Program-made: the position numbers and the translations under genes
Shown: positions 34,225-45,986 of the stretch, one piece after another
Layout of the letters: each line of letters opens with the position of its first letter
How positions within the stretch are numbered: the first letter of the stretch is position 1
Notes under the pieces: model-generated
Seen by the model: only the letters and a program-made list of their open reading frames with translations
What the model was told of the DNA's origin: nothing
Databases searched by the model: none
NCBI GenBank assembly: GCA_022497145.1
Contig: MU385898.1
Location: 1-64,000, forward strand
Direction of reading: 5' to 3'
DNA: 64,000 nt
Source: Rostrohypoxylon terebratum
Taxonomy: Eukaryota > Ascomycota > Sordariomycetes > Xylariales > Hypoxylaceae

Positions 34225-35350
34225 CTCGGTAGTGTCTCAGTTGTGTCTCGATGGTTGTCGAATATTTTCCACTGCTAGACTCTAAGTCAAAGCAGCAACT
34301 TCAGAGAGACAGAGAGACTATATGGAAATACGTGATTTTGAGCCTCTCCTTTTTGGAGAATCTAGCATATTCTCCAAAAGCCGAAAGAATCGCAGCCTGC
34401 TTCGCGGAGTTGGCGAGGGACCAATCGACTTTCATTGATCGACGAAAGCTGGAATCTAACATCGTCGTCTGGCATTTCATCTGGCTGAGGTAACCTCAAA
34501 AACATCATGAATCCTGCCCAACGTGCCCAACGGTATCTCATACCCCATATTTGCAGAAGAAGGGAGTGGATAAACAGGTATGAAGGACATCGGCGCAATA
34601 TGTCTTGATGACCCTTTGTGAACAAAAATTGCTACTCATTTGGGGGAGATAAGAGCTGAGATGTAGAGACTTCAAATCGGAAGCTAACACATGTCTAACA
34701 AAGTGATATTGTATGCGTCCAATATCAATAAGCATGTTATCATGACTTGCCTCAGTTTATGATGGTAGGTTGTAAATTTTTGATCAGCAAGATGGCCGAG
34801 AAAATGAGGATGGGGTAAAAGTCCCTGTGTACGAAGTACTTAGGACCTTAGGTAAGTACCTGGGACCTGGGTACCTAGGTACTTGTCCAGATTACCCCTT
34901 ACCCCTTGAGGGGTATCGCTAAGTCCGGTTTTGCTAAAATCCAGCGCGTGTCTTGGTTCTTAACTCCATCAACCCCCAAATAGAAAACAACCCAGGCTTT
35001 TCGGGGGCCGGGGCAATTCCCCAGATGAGATCGACATGATTATCGGACGTTACAGAGATGCCGCTCAACATAGTCCGGCTCGGGATAGTGGCACGCGGCT
35101 GGATTTCCGTGCCGTCGGTTAGATCTAGCTTCATACGGGATGCTGGAAGTAGATTTCGGAGTGTCGATCTTCGTTGGTAGTTGGCGATGGACAACAACGA
35201 TGTAAAGGCCAACAGTGAACAATATGTCTTCTATAATACAAGCCCATTTCTCTCCTTCTCGTTGTTCATTAACTACTTCTCATTGGATCCCCTTCTTTTA
35301 TTGATCTTCTTTCACAAGCTTCGCTCTACGCTCCTCTTAGATATTCAATC
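34225..35350. other. Intergenic, no firm gene
   Basis: Divergent promoter region between the patatin gene and the SDR gene. A dense run of AGTACTTAGG, AGGTAAGTACC and GGGTACCTAGGTAC lies at 34836-34884. A minus-strand frame at 34934-35212 (92 codons, containing MKLDLTDGTEIQPRATIPSR) looks mildly protein-like and might be a small gene or relic. I cannot assign it. Confidence 0.45.
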
Positions 35351-36109
35351 ATGCCCTCCATCAAGGGCCAAAACATCCTCGTCATCGGCGGCTCCTCCGG
35401 CATCGGCTTCGCAGTGGCCAAGCTCGCAGCTGCTGAAGGCGTTAACGTATTCATCGCCTCATCAAACGCATCTCGTGTCTCCGATGCTGTGGCCAGGCTC
35501 CTCACAGCAGTCCCCGGAGCTAGCATCCGAGGTTACACGGTAAATGTTTCCGGCGACGATGCAGAGTCCCAGCTTGAGAAGCTCTTCGCCGACGCCGTCG
35601 CCGCCGCGGGACAGTCCCTCGACCACATCGTGTACACAGCTGCTAGATTCGATGTGCGTCCCGTGAGCGCCGTGGACACAGCGTATCTGCGCAACAGTAC
35701 GCAGTTCGGGTACGTCACGCCGCTTCTGATCGCCAAGCTGTCTCCGCGCTTCGTCAAGCAGCACTACACCTCGTCTCTGATCTTCACGAGTGGTCGCCTT
35801 GCCGAACGTCCCATGAAGGGCATGGCTGTGGCCTCGGGCTGGGCCGCGGCACTATCTGGAGTCACGCGCGGGTTAGCGCTGGACCTGGTGCCTGTACGCG
35901 CGAACTTGGTCAGCCCTGGAGCTACTAACACGGAGATGTTTGGGGAGGGTGAAGCTCGAGAGCAGATGGTCGCGTACATAGCGAAGTCGGCGCTGCTGGG
36001 AAAGATCGGGACCCCTGAAGAGGTTGCCGAGGCATATGTCTACTTGATGAAGGATACAAACAATACTGGCAGCTGCGTAGAAACTAACGGAGGCATCTTA
36101 GTTCAGTGA
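35351..36109 (+). CDS. Short-chain dehydrogenase/reductase-like protein without the usual Tyr-Lys
   Basis: Single exon, 252 residues, the classical SDR length. A Rossmann fold is evident: GGSSGIG (13-19) for NAD(P), then the NVSG turn, and the SPGATNTEMFG segment after beta-6, ending with a TNGGILV strand. The usual NNAG is replaced by YTAAR, and the expected YxxxK after the SG (147-148) is absent: the aligned stretch reads MAVASGWAAAL. Some fungal SDR-like proteins are known to lack this dyad. The protein may therefore bind cofactor with changed chemistry or not be a dehydrogenase. The start context (ATCATGCC) is good. The substrate is unknown, and no neighbouring gene suggests a pathway. 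Confidence 0.8.
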   Translation: MPSIKGQNILVIGGSSGIGFAVAKLAAAEGVNVFIASSNASRVSDAVARLLTAVPGASIRGYTVNVSGDDAESQLEKLFADAVAAAGQSLDHIVYTAARFDVRPVSAVDTAYLRNSTQFGYVTPLLIAKLSPRFVKQHYTSSLIFTSGRLAERPMKGMAVASGWAAALSGVTRGLALDLVPVRANLVSPGATNTEMFGEGEAREQMVAYIAKSALLGKIGTPEEVAEAYVYLMKDTNNTGSCVETNGGILVQ

Positions 36110-36641
36110 GCGAAGGATATGAGCAGACTTTGTCTTCTTAGTATCGCCCAGGATTATGCTTGAAAACTCTCATAATTCTATTTTTTTATTATCTAAATTG
36201 TTAAAGAGCGATGTTCTGGATATCTTTCGCACGAGTCTTTCTGATAGTTGCGCTGTAAATGTTATCATTTGGACCGAGGGTACGAATAAGGGGCAAAGAG
36301 ATTGTGTGTAGGAACCTGGAAGTGTCTAATGATACACAATAAGTAATAGTACTAGGTAAGTACTCTCAGATTATACCACCTCAGCTTACCTTCGGCATTT
36401 GAATGTGCCAATAATCAAGGAGTCCAGGCACCTTCAAGAACGGCAGCAGAAGTTCATTGGGCGCCATTGTTTTCCGTGGCGATTTGACACCCTCCAAAAT
36501 AGGCCCTAATGCCACGGATGCCGGCATAATATGACTTGTTACCCAACTAAGAGCGGTTAAATTGAGATAGAAAAAGGACAATTAATGATGACGGTTACAG
36601 TTTACTAAGTAAACAAAAACAAATATGAAAAAAATTTTAAT
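36110..36641. other. Intergenic, no supported gene
   Basis: 3' flank of the SDR gene with T-rich runs near 36180. Nothing recognisable is seen until the tRNA. Confidence 0.55.
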
Positions 36642-36750
36642 CGACGCAGGCCTGATTCGAACAGACGCCCCCGAAGGGATGTGATTGACTTTTTCAAGTA
36701 TTTTTCTAGATATTCTAGTCACACGCATTAGACCACTCTGCCACTGCGCC
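36642..36750 (-). tRNA. tRNA-Ser(AGA) with 27-nt intron
   Basis: Read on the minus strand: acceptor GGCGCAG pairs with CTGCGTC, with discriminator G73 as in serine tRNAs. The D arm is TGGCAGAGTGGTCTAATGC. The anticodon loop is CTAGAA with AGA at 36716-36714. There is a long variable arm (TCCCTTCGGGG) and T arm GTCTG-TTCGAAT-CAGGC. The intron (36712-36686) follows A37, contains TCTAG complementary to the anticodon loop as in other fungal pre-tRNAs, and its removal restores the anticodon stem (TGTGA with TCACA). A T-rich run downstream (minus strand TTTTTTTCAT, about 36635-36626) can terminate Pol III. Confidence 0.93.
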
Positions 36751-37313
36751 CACATGTAGGATGAAATTTTGCCCGGCAAAGGATGTTATATAGTAAGTTT
36801 GACCGGGGTGGCGGGGCTTCATCAATTCGATTGGTTGTTTTTAGTGTCTCCCCCCCCTATTCCTAAGCTATGGCCCCTCAGGCAGGTATTCTGACGAGAA
36901 CATAGAAGCAGGAGAAAGTAGGCGCTGTATCACGATATGCAACCATGAAGTATTAAGTGTTAGTCAGTATGAAGGGATTTACCAAGCTTCTCATCTACCC
37001 ACATTTAACGTCACGTCGCGACGGCCTCTCCTAACACTTGCAGAACTGCGAGCATCTAACATAGACTTATAATACAACTCTAAATAACCTTAGACAACTT
37101 TAGAATCTTGAGTTCATAGTCATAGAATACCTATGGATATAATGTTTGTTATACCTACACGTCCTGTCTTGTACCTAGTCTAGGTAGCACATATATACTT
37201 GACGCTGTCAACCCAACCTCAAACCCGTAACGTACCTAGTATACAAACCCACCTTCTCCTCGAACCCCCTCACCACCGCCTCAAAGCCCGAGGTCCTTCA
37301 GGGTATATCCCAC
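36751..37313. other. Intergenic, no supported gene
   Basis: About 560 bases. AT-rich, with a TACCTAGTCTAGGTAGC tract at 37173-37189. No gene is seen. Confidence 0.55.
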
Positions 37314-38663
37314 TCACCCAAACCTCTCTCTAGCAATACGCCTCAAGCCCTCCATAACCCCTTCCTCGCGCTCCCTCCACAACCTCCTGCGCTCCTCCCT
37401 CTCCGCCTCCCTCGCCCGTTCCTCCTCCTCCCTCCTAACCTCCTTCTCCGTCTTCCGCCTCTCCGCCTCCCTCTTCATCCTCTTATACTCCGCCACCCCG
37501 TCCCCTCCCCCCATCAACTCCTGCTCCCCTACCTCCCCACCGGGCGACTTCTCCCGGAACGCCCGCATCTTATCCCCGACCTCGCGCTTCTTCTCGAGCA
37601 TCCGCTCTCGCGTCCCGGCCACGGCGCGCGGCGCCAATTCGTCTAGCCGTTCGCGCTGCTGTTTGCGGTCAAGCTTCCGCTCGAACCTTAAGTCCGCAAT
37701 CCGCTGATGCCTCTCCTCCTCCGCATTCTCGCGACGCAGGGACAAGTCCTGCAAGCTAGGTATACTTGGCCCGTGTTTCGCGTTCGCGTTCGCGTTCGCC
37801 GCGGACGAGCCCGGCGGCAATGTCGGTCCATAATCAGACTCGGAATCATCTTCCTCCTCCTCCTCACGACCGTCACGGTGTTCTACCGGCGGTGCGCTTT
37901 CTTCACGCACGCGATCTCGACTCCGTTCTCGTTCTCGTTCTCTTGGTAGTCCTATTCCCGACGCACTACCTTCCCGCATCCGCGTGCCGGCACCGTACCC
38001 GTTCTTCCTCGCCTCGTCGAGCGTTTCGGCGCGGTACCAGCCCTCGGCTAATTCGCCGCGGTTCCATTTACCGATAAAGCTCTTCCAGCGCCCTCGGATC
38101 TCCCGCTCGTCCATTGTAGTCACATCTTTGTTCTTCTGTGCTTCGAGGTATTGCGCGAAGAGCGGGTGAAACGCGTCGAGGTCGGAACGGAAAAGAGGTC
38201 GCGCGCCGAAAGGTAATTCGTCTGGGGTATGATTAGAAGGTGTGGAGGTGTGGCGGTGTCGGTGATGATGGTGGTGATGCGAGTGATGATGATGGCGTCG
38301 GGTCGAGGATGTCGAGGGCGAGTGTTCGGTGGCGCGACTCGGATAGCTCGTTTCTCCTCTCTCCCTGTGCGATGCTTCGATTGATTTAGATTTTAATTGT
38401 TGTGACACGGAGTCGCCTCCAGAATGCCGATGGTGATACCTGTCGCGACTTCGATGCCGAGACTCTCGCTTCTCGTCGCGCGACGACACGGATCTCCTTC
38501 TCGATCTACGCTCTTCGTAATCATACTCATCATCGTAGTATTCCCTCCTGACACGTTTCCCATCTCTTTTACCCCCATCATCTCCCCCACGCGTTCGTTT
38601 GTACCTCGCATGCTCGTCACCCAGTCCGCGGTCTCGGGACCCGCTAAGCCCTGGTTCTGTCAT
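37314..38663 (-). CDS. Arg/Glu-rich nuclear protein, RNA-processing type
   Basis: Single exon, 449 residues. The N-terminal ~140 residues are Arg/Ser/Asp-rich with an RS-like region (RRSRRRSVSSRDEKRESRHR) and a His run (HHHHSHHHHHH). A more ordered block follows (about 148-220): DELPFGARPLFRSDLDAFHP, WKSFIGKWNRGELAEGWY. A second acidic and basic low-complexity region comes next, then a highly charged, almost all-helical C-terminus (Glu/Arg runs) with FERKLDRKQQRERLDEL. Similar fungal proteins are often annotated as HEL117-like, but no helicase motif is present. The ordered block plus charged helix suggests a spliceosome- or RNP-associated protein (inference). Composition is very biased; the opposite strand is open in places only for that reason. 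Confidence 0.72.
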   Translation of the reverse strand: MTEPGLSGSRDRGLGDEHARYKRTRGGDDGGKRDGKRVRREYYDDEYDYEERRSRRRSVSSRDEKRESRHRSRDRYHHRHSGGDSVSQQLKSKSIEASHRERGETSYPSRATEHSPSTSSTRRHHHHSHHHHHHRHRHTSTPSNHTPDELPFGARPLFRSDLDAFHPLFAQYLEAQKNKDVTTMDEREIRGRWKSFIGKWNRGELAEGWYRAETLDEARKNGYGAGTRMREGSASGIGLPRERERERSRDRVREESAPPVEHRDGREEEEEDDSESDYGPTLPPGSSAANANANAKHGPSIPSLQDLSLRRENAEEERHQRIADLRFERKLDRKQQRERLDELAPRAVAGTRERMLEKKREVGDKMRAFREKSPGGEVGEQELMGGGDGVAEYKRMKREAERRKTEKEVRREEEERAREAEREERRRLWREREEGVMEGLRRIARERFG

Positions 38664-40086
38664 GATGCAACGACAGCACGTAACCGATCGCCCTATAGGA
38701 TAAATTGCTTTAGCGAATAGAGTGCAGGATTCACGTGCATCCGAAGCCGGGACCCTGGCGTCGTTCTCTTCTAGTGGTCGCGGGAGACATGTCGTGTGTT
38801 TCGGTCGTCACAGTCTGCAGTTTGACAGGCTAATAGCTAATACTAGTAAGCCCGGGATGGAGAAAAAGCGCATCCATGGATGGTCCTAGAGGTCCCTTGC
38901 CAGGAATTTCTAGCGCGCATGTGGAATGTGGGGGGGCTTTCTACCACCATCCGACGCACTGTAATTCAGGGTCCTCCAGGGTTCGCCGGCGCTATAATCT
39001 TACGCAGTATTGTACGGGCTGACGGGCTATTACCTCCAATTACCTACCCAAGTACGAATACCTACGGCATTGATATATGTACAATGACATACAAATATCG
39101 TCATGTGAAAAATTATTATGGCGTGCAATATCGCAAAATCTCACCATCAGTTCTGAAACAACTTCCTTTACTCGCTAAAATTCCTGTAAGACATACATTT
39201 TGAATCCAATCTAAGAGCACAACGTACATGCGCATATCATCACTCAAGACACACACACAAAGTCGGGTTTTACTCGTTTGTAGTATTTACAGCTGTAATA
39301 GCTATGTAGTGGAGTCTCTTCTATGTCGCCAAAAATTTTCGAGTAGAGACCCGAGAAAAAAAAAAGTCTGAGCAAATCCGCTCGTCAGCTGATTCTGAAC
39401 GCGTATATGATCGCTAGCTAGGTATCATTTCGTATCTCTTCAATCATCTTGCAAGCAAGTATTATTCCATGAAAATTTCGTAGTTTCGTAGTGAATCCAG
39501 AGCCGGCTGAGACTCTTCGAACCCACGTCGTCTGGAGAGTGTTTGATTCTCTTTCCCCGATGGGCGACGAGAAGTCCGGAACGAGGCTTAAGATCTTGAT
39601 CGAATAAAAACCGATATAGGATGTGGCAGTCTGCAGCTAGATCCTACTCATCAGGTTCGACTGGGGTTCCCCTCTCGCCCGGACAGTTGCCAGTATCGCC
39701 GATTGGAGCCTGATGAGCACAGAAAATCTCCACCAAGCGGGTATGGGGTATGCCCGTAGACGACCATCCACCAGCTTATCGAAAATGTGATCGGTCAGTC
39801 ACGCTCTTTCTCGTCCGGTTCATAGCTGTCGCATCTTCGGGCTGATCCATAGTTCGTGCGGGAAAACCCCGAAATAGCTTCTTTGATATCATTGTATCCC
39901 GAATATTTTCGTTGTTCGTCTTCGTCTTCGTCTTCGTCCGTTCATATGCTCCCTCAGCTACATGTGTTTCATAGCTCAATTGTCGGCGGTTTTAGCAATT
40001 GTCTTCGTTGGTAACCTCCGCTTGCGCCATCGTTTCTTAGCCCTTTGCCAATGCGATATATACTAAAACGCCTAGTCATGCCCTGA
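38664..40086. other. Intergenic, no supported gene
   Basis: 1.4 kb containing the promoter of the RS-like gene and the 3' flank of the copper-fist gene. A CGTCTT microsatellite lies at 39916-39938. A 107-codon plus-strand frame at 38880-39203 has no recognisable features. Confidence 0.5.
39916..39938. repeat. TTCGTC microsatellite
   Basis: Tandem CGTCTT/TCGTCT hexamers in non-coding DNA near the 3' side of the copper-fist gene. Confidence 0.7.
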
Positions 40087-41814
40087 TCAATTCGGCGTCT
40101 TATCATCATGAAGTCCACCGATTCCATGTCCAGCAGGATCGCGGTGAATCATGCAATTCACGCAGGCACAATCATCGCCGCAGCCACACATACCACTACC
40201 ATAGTCCACGAATAGAAATTCGCTCGGGGAGAGGTTTAACTCGTTCGCACCAGGCGAATCGGCCTCAGCCGGGCTGTTGTTGTTAGGCGGCGGTGATGCT
40301 TCGCCAACTAGGGATGGGTCGGCTATAGGCGTTGGTGTATTGGCGCTACCAGAGCTCATACTCTCTTGTAACGCCATGGCTTCTCGGACATACTGTATGC
40401 TAACTTGATTGTACGGATGAGAAGCACAACCGAGACACTCGCATCCGGGGCCACAGTCGCACACATGGTTCGTGTACCCGGGGCCTCCGTTGGACTGAGG
40501 CAACAAATTCGCCATCAACTGTTCCCACTGGGCTTGCTGTAGAGGCAACTGCGGGGTTCCAAACACCAGATGGTCGGAATATAGGTCCTGTTGTGCGTAA
40601 TTATTAACAGGATAAAGTTGTTGATTCACAGCAACTTGACCCGGCACTTGCTCCATCATAGTGCCGTTACCCATCGTAACTTGGTGCCCATATCCCATCA
40701 TATTCGTCGTTTCTCGAGAGCCGTTCTGGATATGGCCTTGGAAATGCATTTGTGTTGGCATCTGCTGGGGTTGTTGGGGTCGCCGAGAGCAACAGCTACC
40801 AGGAGGCTCAAGGGTCAATTCCTGAGCTGGATCTCCAGTACTAGAAGTCGGCGTGTGATAGGGAGAATCCGATGTGCCAGGCGTGAGAGTACCTGAACTA
40901 ACCGTAGAGTGGTCAGATATGCCATTTCCAGAGGGAATGCTTGGCACGATATCATTGAGGCCACCGTTTATATGAAGGATCGAGGAACCCATCGGCCCCT
41001 CCAACCGTGAAGTCATCGATGGGTATGTCGAGTACGGATTGGCTCCGTTCTGTAGAGGCTGGACGTAGCTCCCCCAATTAGAATGGACGACTCCATTTCC
41101 GTTCCCATTCGCATTTCCATTTGCATTTCCGTTAGACGCCAGGTATTCGCTAGCACCATTCTGCAGGTTCAAGTTATTTGCGTCCATCCGTTGTAGCGCA
41201 ACGGATGCGTCCGTCGACTGTTTTCGAGTTGGCTTCGCTGCTGGCTTTTGGACTCGAAAAGAAGCTTGCTTTGCAGGTGATAACGGCGCATTGTCTGGCG
41301 GTTCGGCCTTGACGAGTGTTGGCGTACCATTCGTCTTAATCCCCTGGGAACCGCCGCAACGACAGGTACTGCCCTTTGGGATAGCAGCTGTCACACTACG
41401 GCATTGACAACTCTTTCCTGGTGGATGGGGACACGTACTAAGAGGTCGACCAGGTTTACGAACGGGCACCAACATACGGTCTCCTCCATGAGCGCACTTC
41501 GTCGAACGATGACCCCGTATACACGGCTCGCTAGAAGATGCGATGATATGTTAGCGACATCAATTTCAGTCCGTCCTTCTCCCCAATTCTCCCCGAATTA
41601 TCGAGCAGCCATGTCAGTTACACGACCTCCCACGATCAAACAGAGATGGTTTGCCAGAAGAAGCGCGTCAAGAAAGTTTTAGCGCGACAACATGCAGCCT
41701 TCCGAAACCGTTCAGGAAGCACCGCGTAAATTAAAGAGGACGAGATAATGAAAATAAAAAGGAAAAAAGGATTTCAACATACCAAGCCATTTTTTGTCCA
41801 TTAATCATAGGCAT
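40087..41814 (-). CDS. Copper-fist transcription factor
   Basis: DNA-binding regulator of copper-responsive genes (Mac1/Cuf1/Grisea/Ace1/Haa1 family). Exons 41814-41783 and 41530-40087 encode about 491 residues. The copper-fist is complete: MPMINGQKMACEPCIRGHRS, then KCAHGGDR and the KPGRP minor-groove motif, with Cys11, Cys14, Cys23 and His25 as metal ligands. The 252-nt intron splits the codon of Cys11 (TG|C). A second Cys/His group (STCPHPPGKSCQC, GSTCRC) follows. The middle is Asn/Gln/Gly/Ser-rich. Two C-terminal clusters, CDCGPGCECLGC (368-379) and CGCGDDCACVNC (459-470), have the Cys-X-Cys spacing used for copper sensing in Mac1/Cuf1-type factors. Whether it activates copper uptake or a copper/acid stress programme cannot be told from sequence alone. 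Confidence 0.92.
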
Positions 41815-42496
41815 CTTGGGCGATATTACGAGCAGATGCCAACGCGACAAGGACTCAGGTCGCACCAAGGCAATGAGATGGAAAACCGTTGACCATGTGA
41901 GGATCGTAGATAACAGTCTCCAAGATTGCCAGTTCGAACTCTACTTGGAAGATCAACTGCCGAAATCCCAGTCGGTTCCAATGGGGGTTCCAATGGGCGC
42001 AGAGATCAGCACTAAAGTCGCTCTCGTAGGCGTTGATACGCACGAGTGATAGCTGCGCTTCCTGTGTGCCGTGCTCCCAAAAAAGGCTGAATGGGTACTT
42101 CGGTATAAGATGAAAGTGGCTGTCCTCGTACAACTTGAGCCTTGAGAATGACTCTCAACTCTACCTAAAAGCGGACACTCAAGGTCCCACAAGAGCCTTG
42201 AATAAGCCTATACGTACCAGAAGCTTGGGTTACTATATAGGGGTAGAGTGTCGGGTATGTAGGTGAATGTGAATGTGAAGTCTATATAATGGGGCTTCTA
42301 ATGACGATGAATCCCTGGAAAGTATGAAGGGAAAGCGAATGAAGTTTAAACTACCCAGTTTATGGTCGCAATCCGGTGTGGCTCGAGTGAAGATCGAGGC
42401 GAAATTGGAGCGAAGTCAACGCGGAGTACCTAGTAGGACGGGCTAAGGAATTCGACGGCGCAGAGTAACGGTACTTGGCTCAAAACGTGCGCCCTT

Positions 42497-42534
42497 TGGG
42501 ACTTGGGGACTTGGGGACTTGGAGACTTGGAGAC
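42497..42534. repeat. GGGACTTG tandem repeat
   Basis: About four copies of a 9-mer (GGGACTTGG), changing to GAGACTTGG units, in non-coding DNA upstream of the copper-fist gene. Confidence 0.75.
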
Positions 42535-43566
42535 AGCGACTCGGGAGGCGTTATGGCTATGGTTCTCAAACGTCAAAACGTCGACGAAGTTGAATGGTAG
42601 ACGGATGTAATGTAAGTTACGTCCGATTCCTTCACAAGGAGTCCGCCGAAGGACTGGGTCAACTTGGACGGTATGTTTGCCTGTTGTGATGATCGATAAG
42701 GAAGAATGATTGTCCACGGTTAGGGAGGGGAAGGGGGGAGGGTGTAGGTAAGTGTTCCTCGTCTGATTTCCCACATGTAACGTCCCCAGCCAACAACGTT
42801 AGCAGGAATACCAAGATGGGTAAGCCTCTTCCTCGAATCGAGGCTGTTGACAGAATGGGCAGAATGGGCAGAATGCAAAGACTGTCAGATGCGTACTCCG
42901 GGAAAGCCTCGGTCTTGCGGTCTAGACGGGCGGTAAGTAAGGTATTTCCAACCAGAGAACCGGGAATTTCTAAGACGTCAATATGTTAAGTTTTAAGAGA
43001 ATATTTAGGGGAATCGTATATATAATGCGTAAAAAATCAGAGAGGGTGCTTGTAGTGAAGGAGATTTGCTATATATTCCCGGCAAGTGGAAGTTGATAGA
43101 TAATGTGACTTGTTAGATTGCTCAGTCATCCAGGAACCCGGGACTTGCTGTTGGCCTTTCTGGTATTTGGTAATATTTGGTTTTGGGTTTTTTGGTTTTT
43201 TTCTCCTGTTCGTCGTTGCACCGAGTGACAAAAGCCGTTTCTTCCAATGAAGGAAGTTTAGGTCCCACCAGAATAAGATTTCAAACCAGAGACATCCGGT
43301 GGTCTGAACTCGTCCAGGAAAAGAGTCAAAGGGTTTTTTTGGTATGCTCTCTTAGCAGAAGTGAAAGATGATTGGGATGGTGAGTGTCGTGTTGTCTGTG
43401 GGGGTTTCCCAAAACGAGCAAGTTTTGATTGGCTGCGTCTGCTCGAATGGTGCTGACTTCAAGTTAGATCCTTCACTTCCCCTACCAGAGAGACAGGGGG
43501 TTGACCAGGCTAAGTACTGATGTACACCCTAGAGCAAGGTAGGGAATGCACATGTGGTACATAGTA

Positions 43567-43594
43567 TGTAGACAATGTAGACAATGTAGACAAG
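43567..43594. repeat. TGTAGACAA tandem repeat
   Basis: Three copies of TGTAGACAA, followed directly by GGTACTACCTAGTAGGTAGG. Confidence 0.75.
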
Positions 43595-45986
43595 GTACTA
43601 CCTAGTAGGTAGGATAGCAGACTGGCAACTGGTAGAAGTGGTACTAGGTGCAACGCGTTAGGTCGGTAAGTACTTGCAGACCGCGCTAGACGGGGGAAGT
43701 ACGGGAACGCAAAGGGTCCTGCAGAGAGATGCGTATCATTTACATCCAATGATCGCTGAATTCGATTTGATGAACTTTTTAGATGGAGGGGCTGAAGAGG
43801 GGCAACGCCGCAAAATAAGTGAACTCCAGGCTTGGACGCTTGGACTTGAGTAAAAAAAAAACGTGGGGCCGCTGCTACGTAACGCTACCGAGCTTCTCCA
43901 GAAATGATGTTTTTGAACAGCTGGAGAAAATAGTAAACAGCGAGGCTCAGCACAAGCTATGCCTTAAGACTTGAAGTAAGTTTCAGTAGAGAATTTTGAA
44001 TTTCGTTTATAATTCATCGTAAAATCCCCTCAGCCCGCAACTTCCAGAAACTAAAGTCGCGCCACATTGTAAACATACGTCATCTAAACCGATCTTGAAA
44101 TTTAAAGATAGGTAAATTGACATGTCGTTTATTAGGCAGGCAGGCAGCAGGCAAGCCATAGCTTAGACCAGATGGTTATTGAAACTTGTTGTGATTTATG
44201 ATAAAACTTTCAATGACGACAAGCAAGGGCGAACAAGCAATTTAAGTGTACATTTTCCATTTTATTTCTGAATCAACTTTTATTTACTCTGTAAACACCG
44301 CTCAACTTATCCTATTAGGGTAGTAGCGTCTTAGTGTATGACAGACTTGGCATACATAAGTACTTGTACCTTTCGAAGTAATACACAGATCTGGTCCGAG
44401 TTGCAACCCCTAGGCAAGATAAAAATAAATAGGGCTGTCTAGCTAGAACATACATACATATCTATCTACATTGGCTCGCGTTTCCCGGGGTATTTCTAGA
44501 ATCTCTAGAGATTGAGAAATATGCAGATCCATGAGAGGCCGCTACTACAATTGGCGGGTTTCGCACAGTCTGAGGAGGATATTATTCACAATGTATCTTC
44601 CTGCATACCTCTACCTACATGTGGTAAGCCAAGCTTTGAATTTCTTGGGAGTATGTACCTCGGTATCCTTGGGAACATCAAAAACTTGGGGAAGCTACAC
44701 ACATATCAAAATGGCATTGCATCTACAGGCACCTGTCTTCTCTACACTATATTTGAATCTTAATAATACTATATTTCTAGGGGAATAATTACATAACGCG
44801 CTCACATGCCTTGTCAGGTGTGTAGGCAATTAGGCAGGCAGGCATGTATGGTTTGTAATGATAACTCAATCATAAATTTTCAAGCCTGAGTCTGAATATT
44901 ATTGGAAGGCATGTTAAACTTGGAAAGTCTATGTAGACAATGTATGAAGAGATCAGAGCCGAGCACTTGTATCCTACCGAGTTGTGGACTTATCTATTAA
45001 ATATTGTGTGGTACCTAATCATACTTAGAACTAGGTAATTGATCTGTTAAGTCAAGATAAGACTATTATTGTGGTTTGTTACATACTTATAATTGATTAT
45101 TCATAGTAGTGAACATCAAGACCATACCCCTTCACATCCCAATATGCCTTCCTTTAATGCTCACATGCAAAATATCTTACAATAATTGAGCATCTGCTGA
45201 TCAATCTGATTACCAATTGCACAAGGTTAGAGTTTCGCCTCGAACCTTAGCGGGAGAGGCTTCCTTGAGTTAATTCAAAACCTTCCAATTCCTGGGGGAA
45301 GTGCTTGTACATATAGTTCATGAGAAAATTGCAAATTGAGCGAGTGCAGTTGCCAGTATTCATTGATCAAGTACCTGGGTACCTAGCTGCTTACCTAGTA
45401 TGTGGAATAGAATGTATGCCTCTTTCAAGATGTAAATACAATAGACGACAGTCATGGCTGATATCATCAATTCCTGGAAGGAAATGATCCACAGATGCGT
45501 CGTGTCTCGGCATGTACTAGATATAAAATGACAGGCTCGCCTGTCGTTAGAATAGACTTTCGCTGCAATCGGTTAAAAGATATTTTTACACCATTGGGAA
45601 CATGATGACGCAATTGCTCATAGCTGACTTTCATCCCATGCCATCTCTAAATCTCAAGCAGTGTAGATCGTCCACAGATGATAGATCAGAACATTCGACA
45701 AGAGATTCGGCGAGTATGCAGAGTTGACGAGACCAAATAATTATGCTTCGAGCTCTATTATTGGAAGACTCTGTGCCTCAGCTGATATGGAGTATCTGCC
45801 CTCCTATTTGGTATCGACGACTCATAATTCGCAGATGCTGTCCTTTTTTACAACTGTTATATAGTATCTGATGATCGCGTCCTCGGTGTAGCTCATACAT
45901 GACTCCTCCACCAGGACTCGTATATCAAGGTAGCAAAGTTCCTTTGCTAAGTAAGGTCACCTCCTTCACCTAACCGTGTTATACCG

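Larger units (their letters stand above)
41815..45986. other. Long intergenic region without supported gene
   Basis: About 4.2 kb between two genes on the minus strand, so it includes the copper-fist promoter and the 3' side of the SR140-like gene. AT-rich over 43900-45900. Simple repeats lie at 42497-42534 and 43567-43594, and TACCTAGGTA-like tracts near 43597 and 45370-45405. The open frames, such as 44512-44788, lack coding character. Confidence 0.5.

Noticed and set aside
39480..39600. TTCGAACCCACG resembling the 3' half of a minus-strand tRNA
   Set aside because: No matching T stem or acceptor stem can be formed around it.
44512..44788. Two overlapping plus-strand frames of about 85 codons
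   Set aside because: AT-rich, no domain, no flanking signals, and the two frames look equally random.
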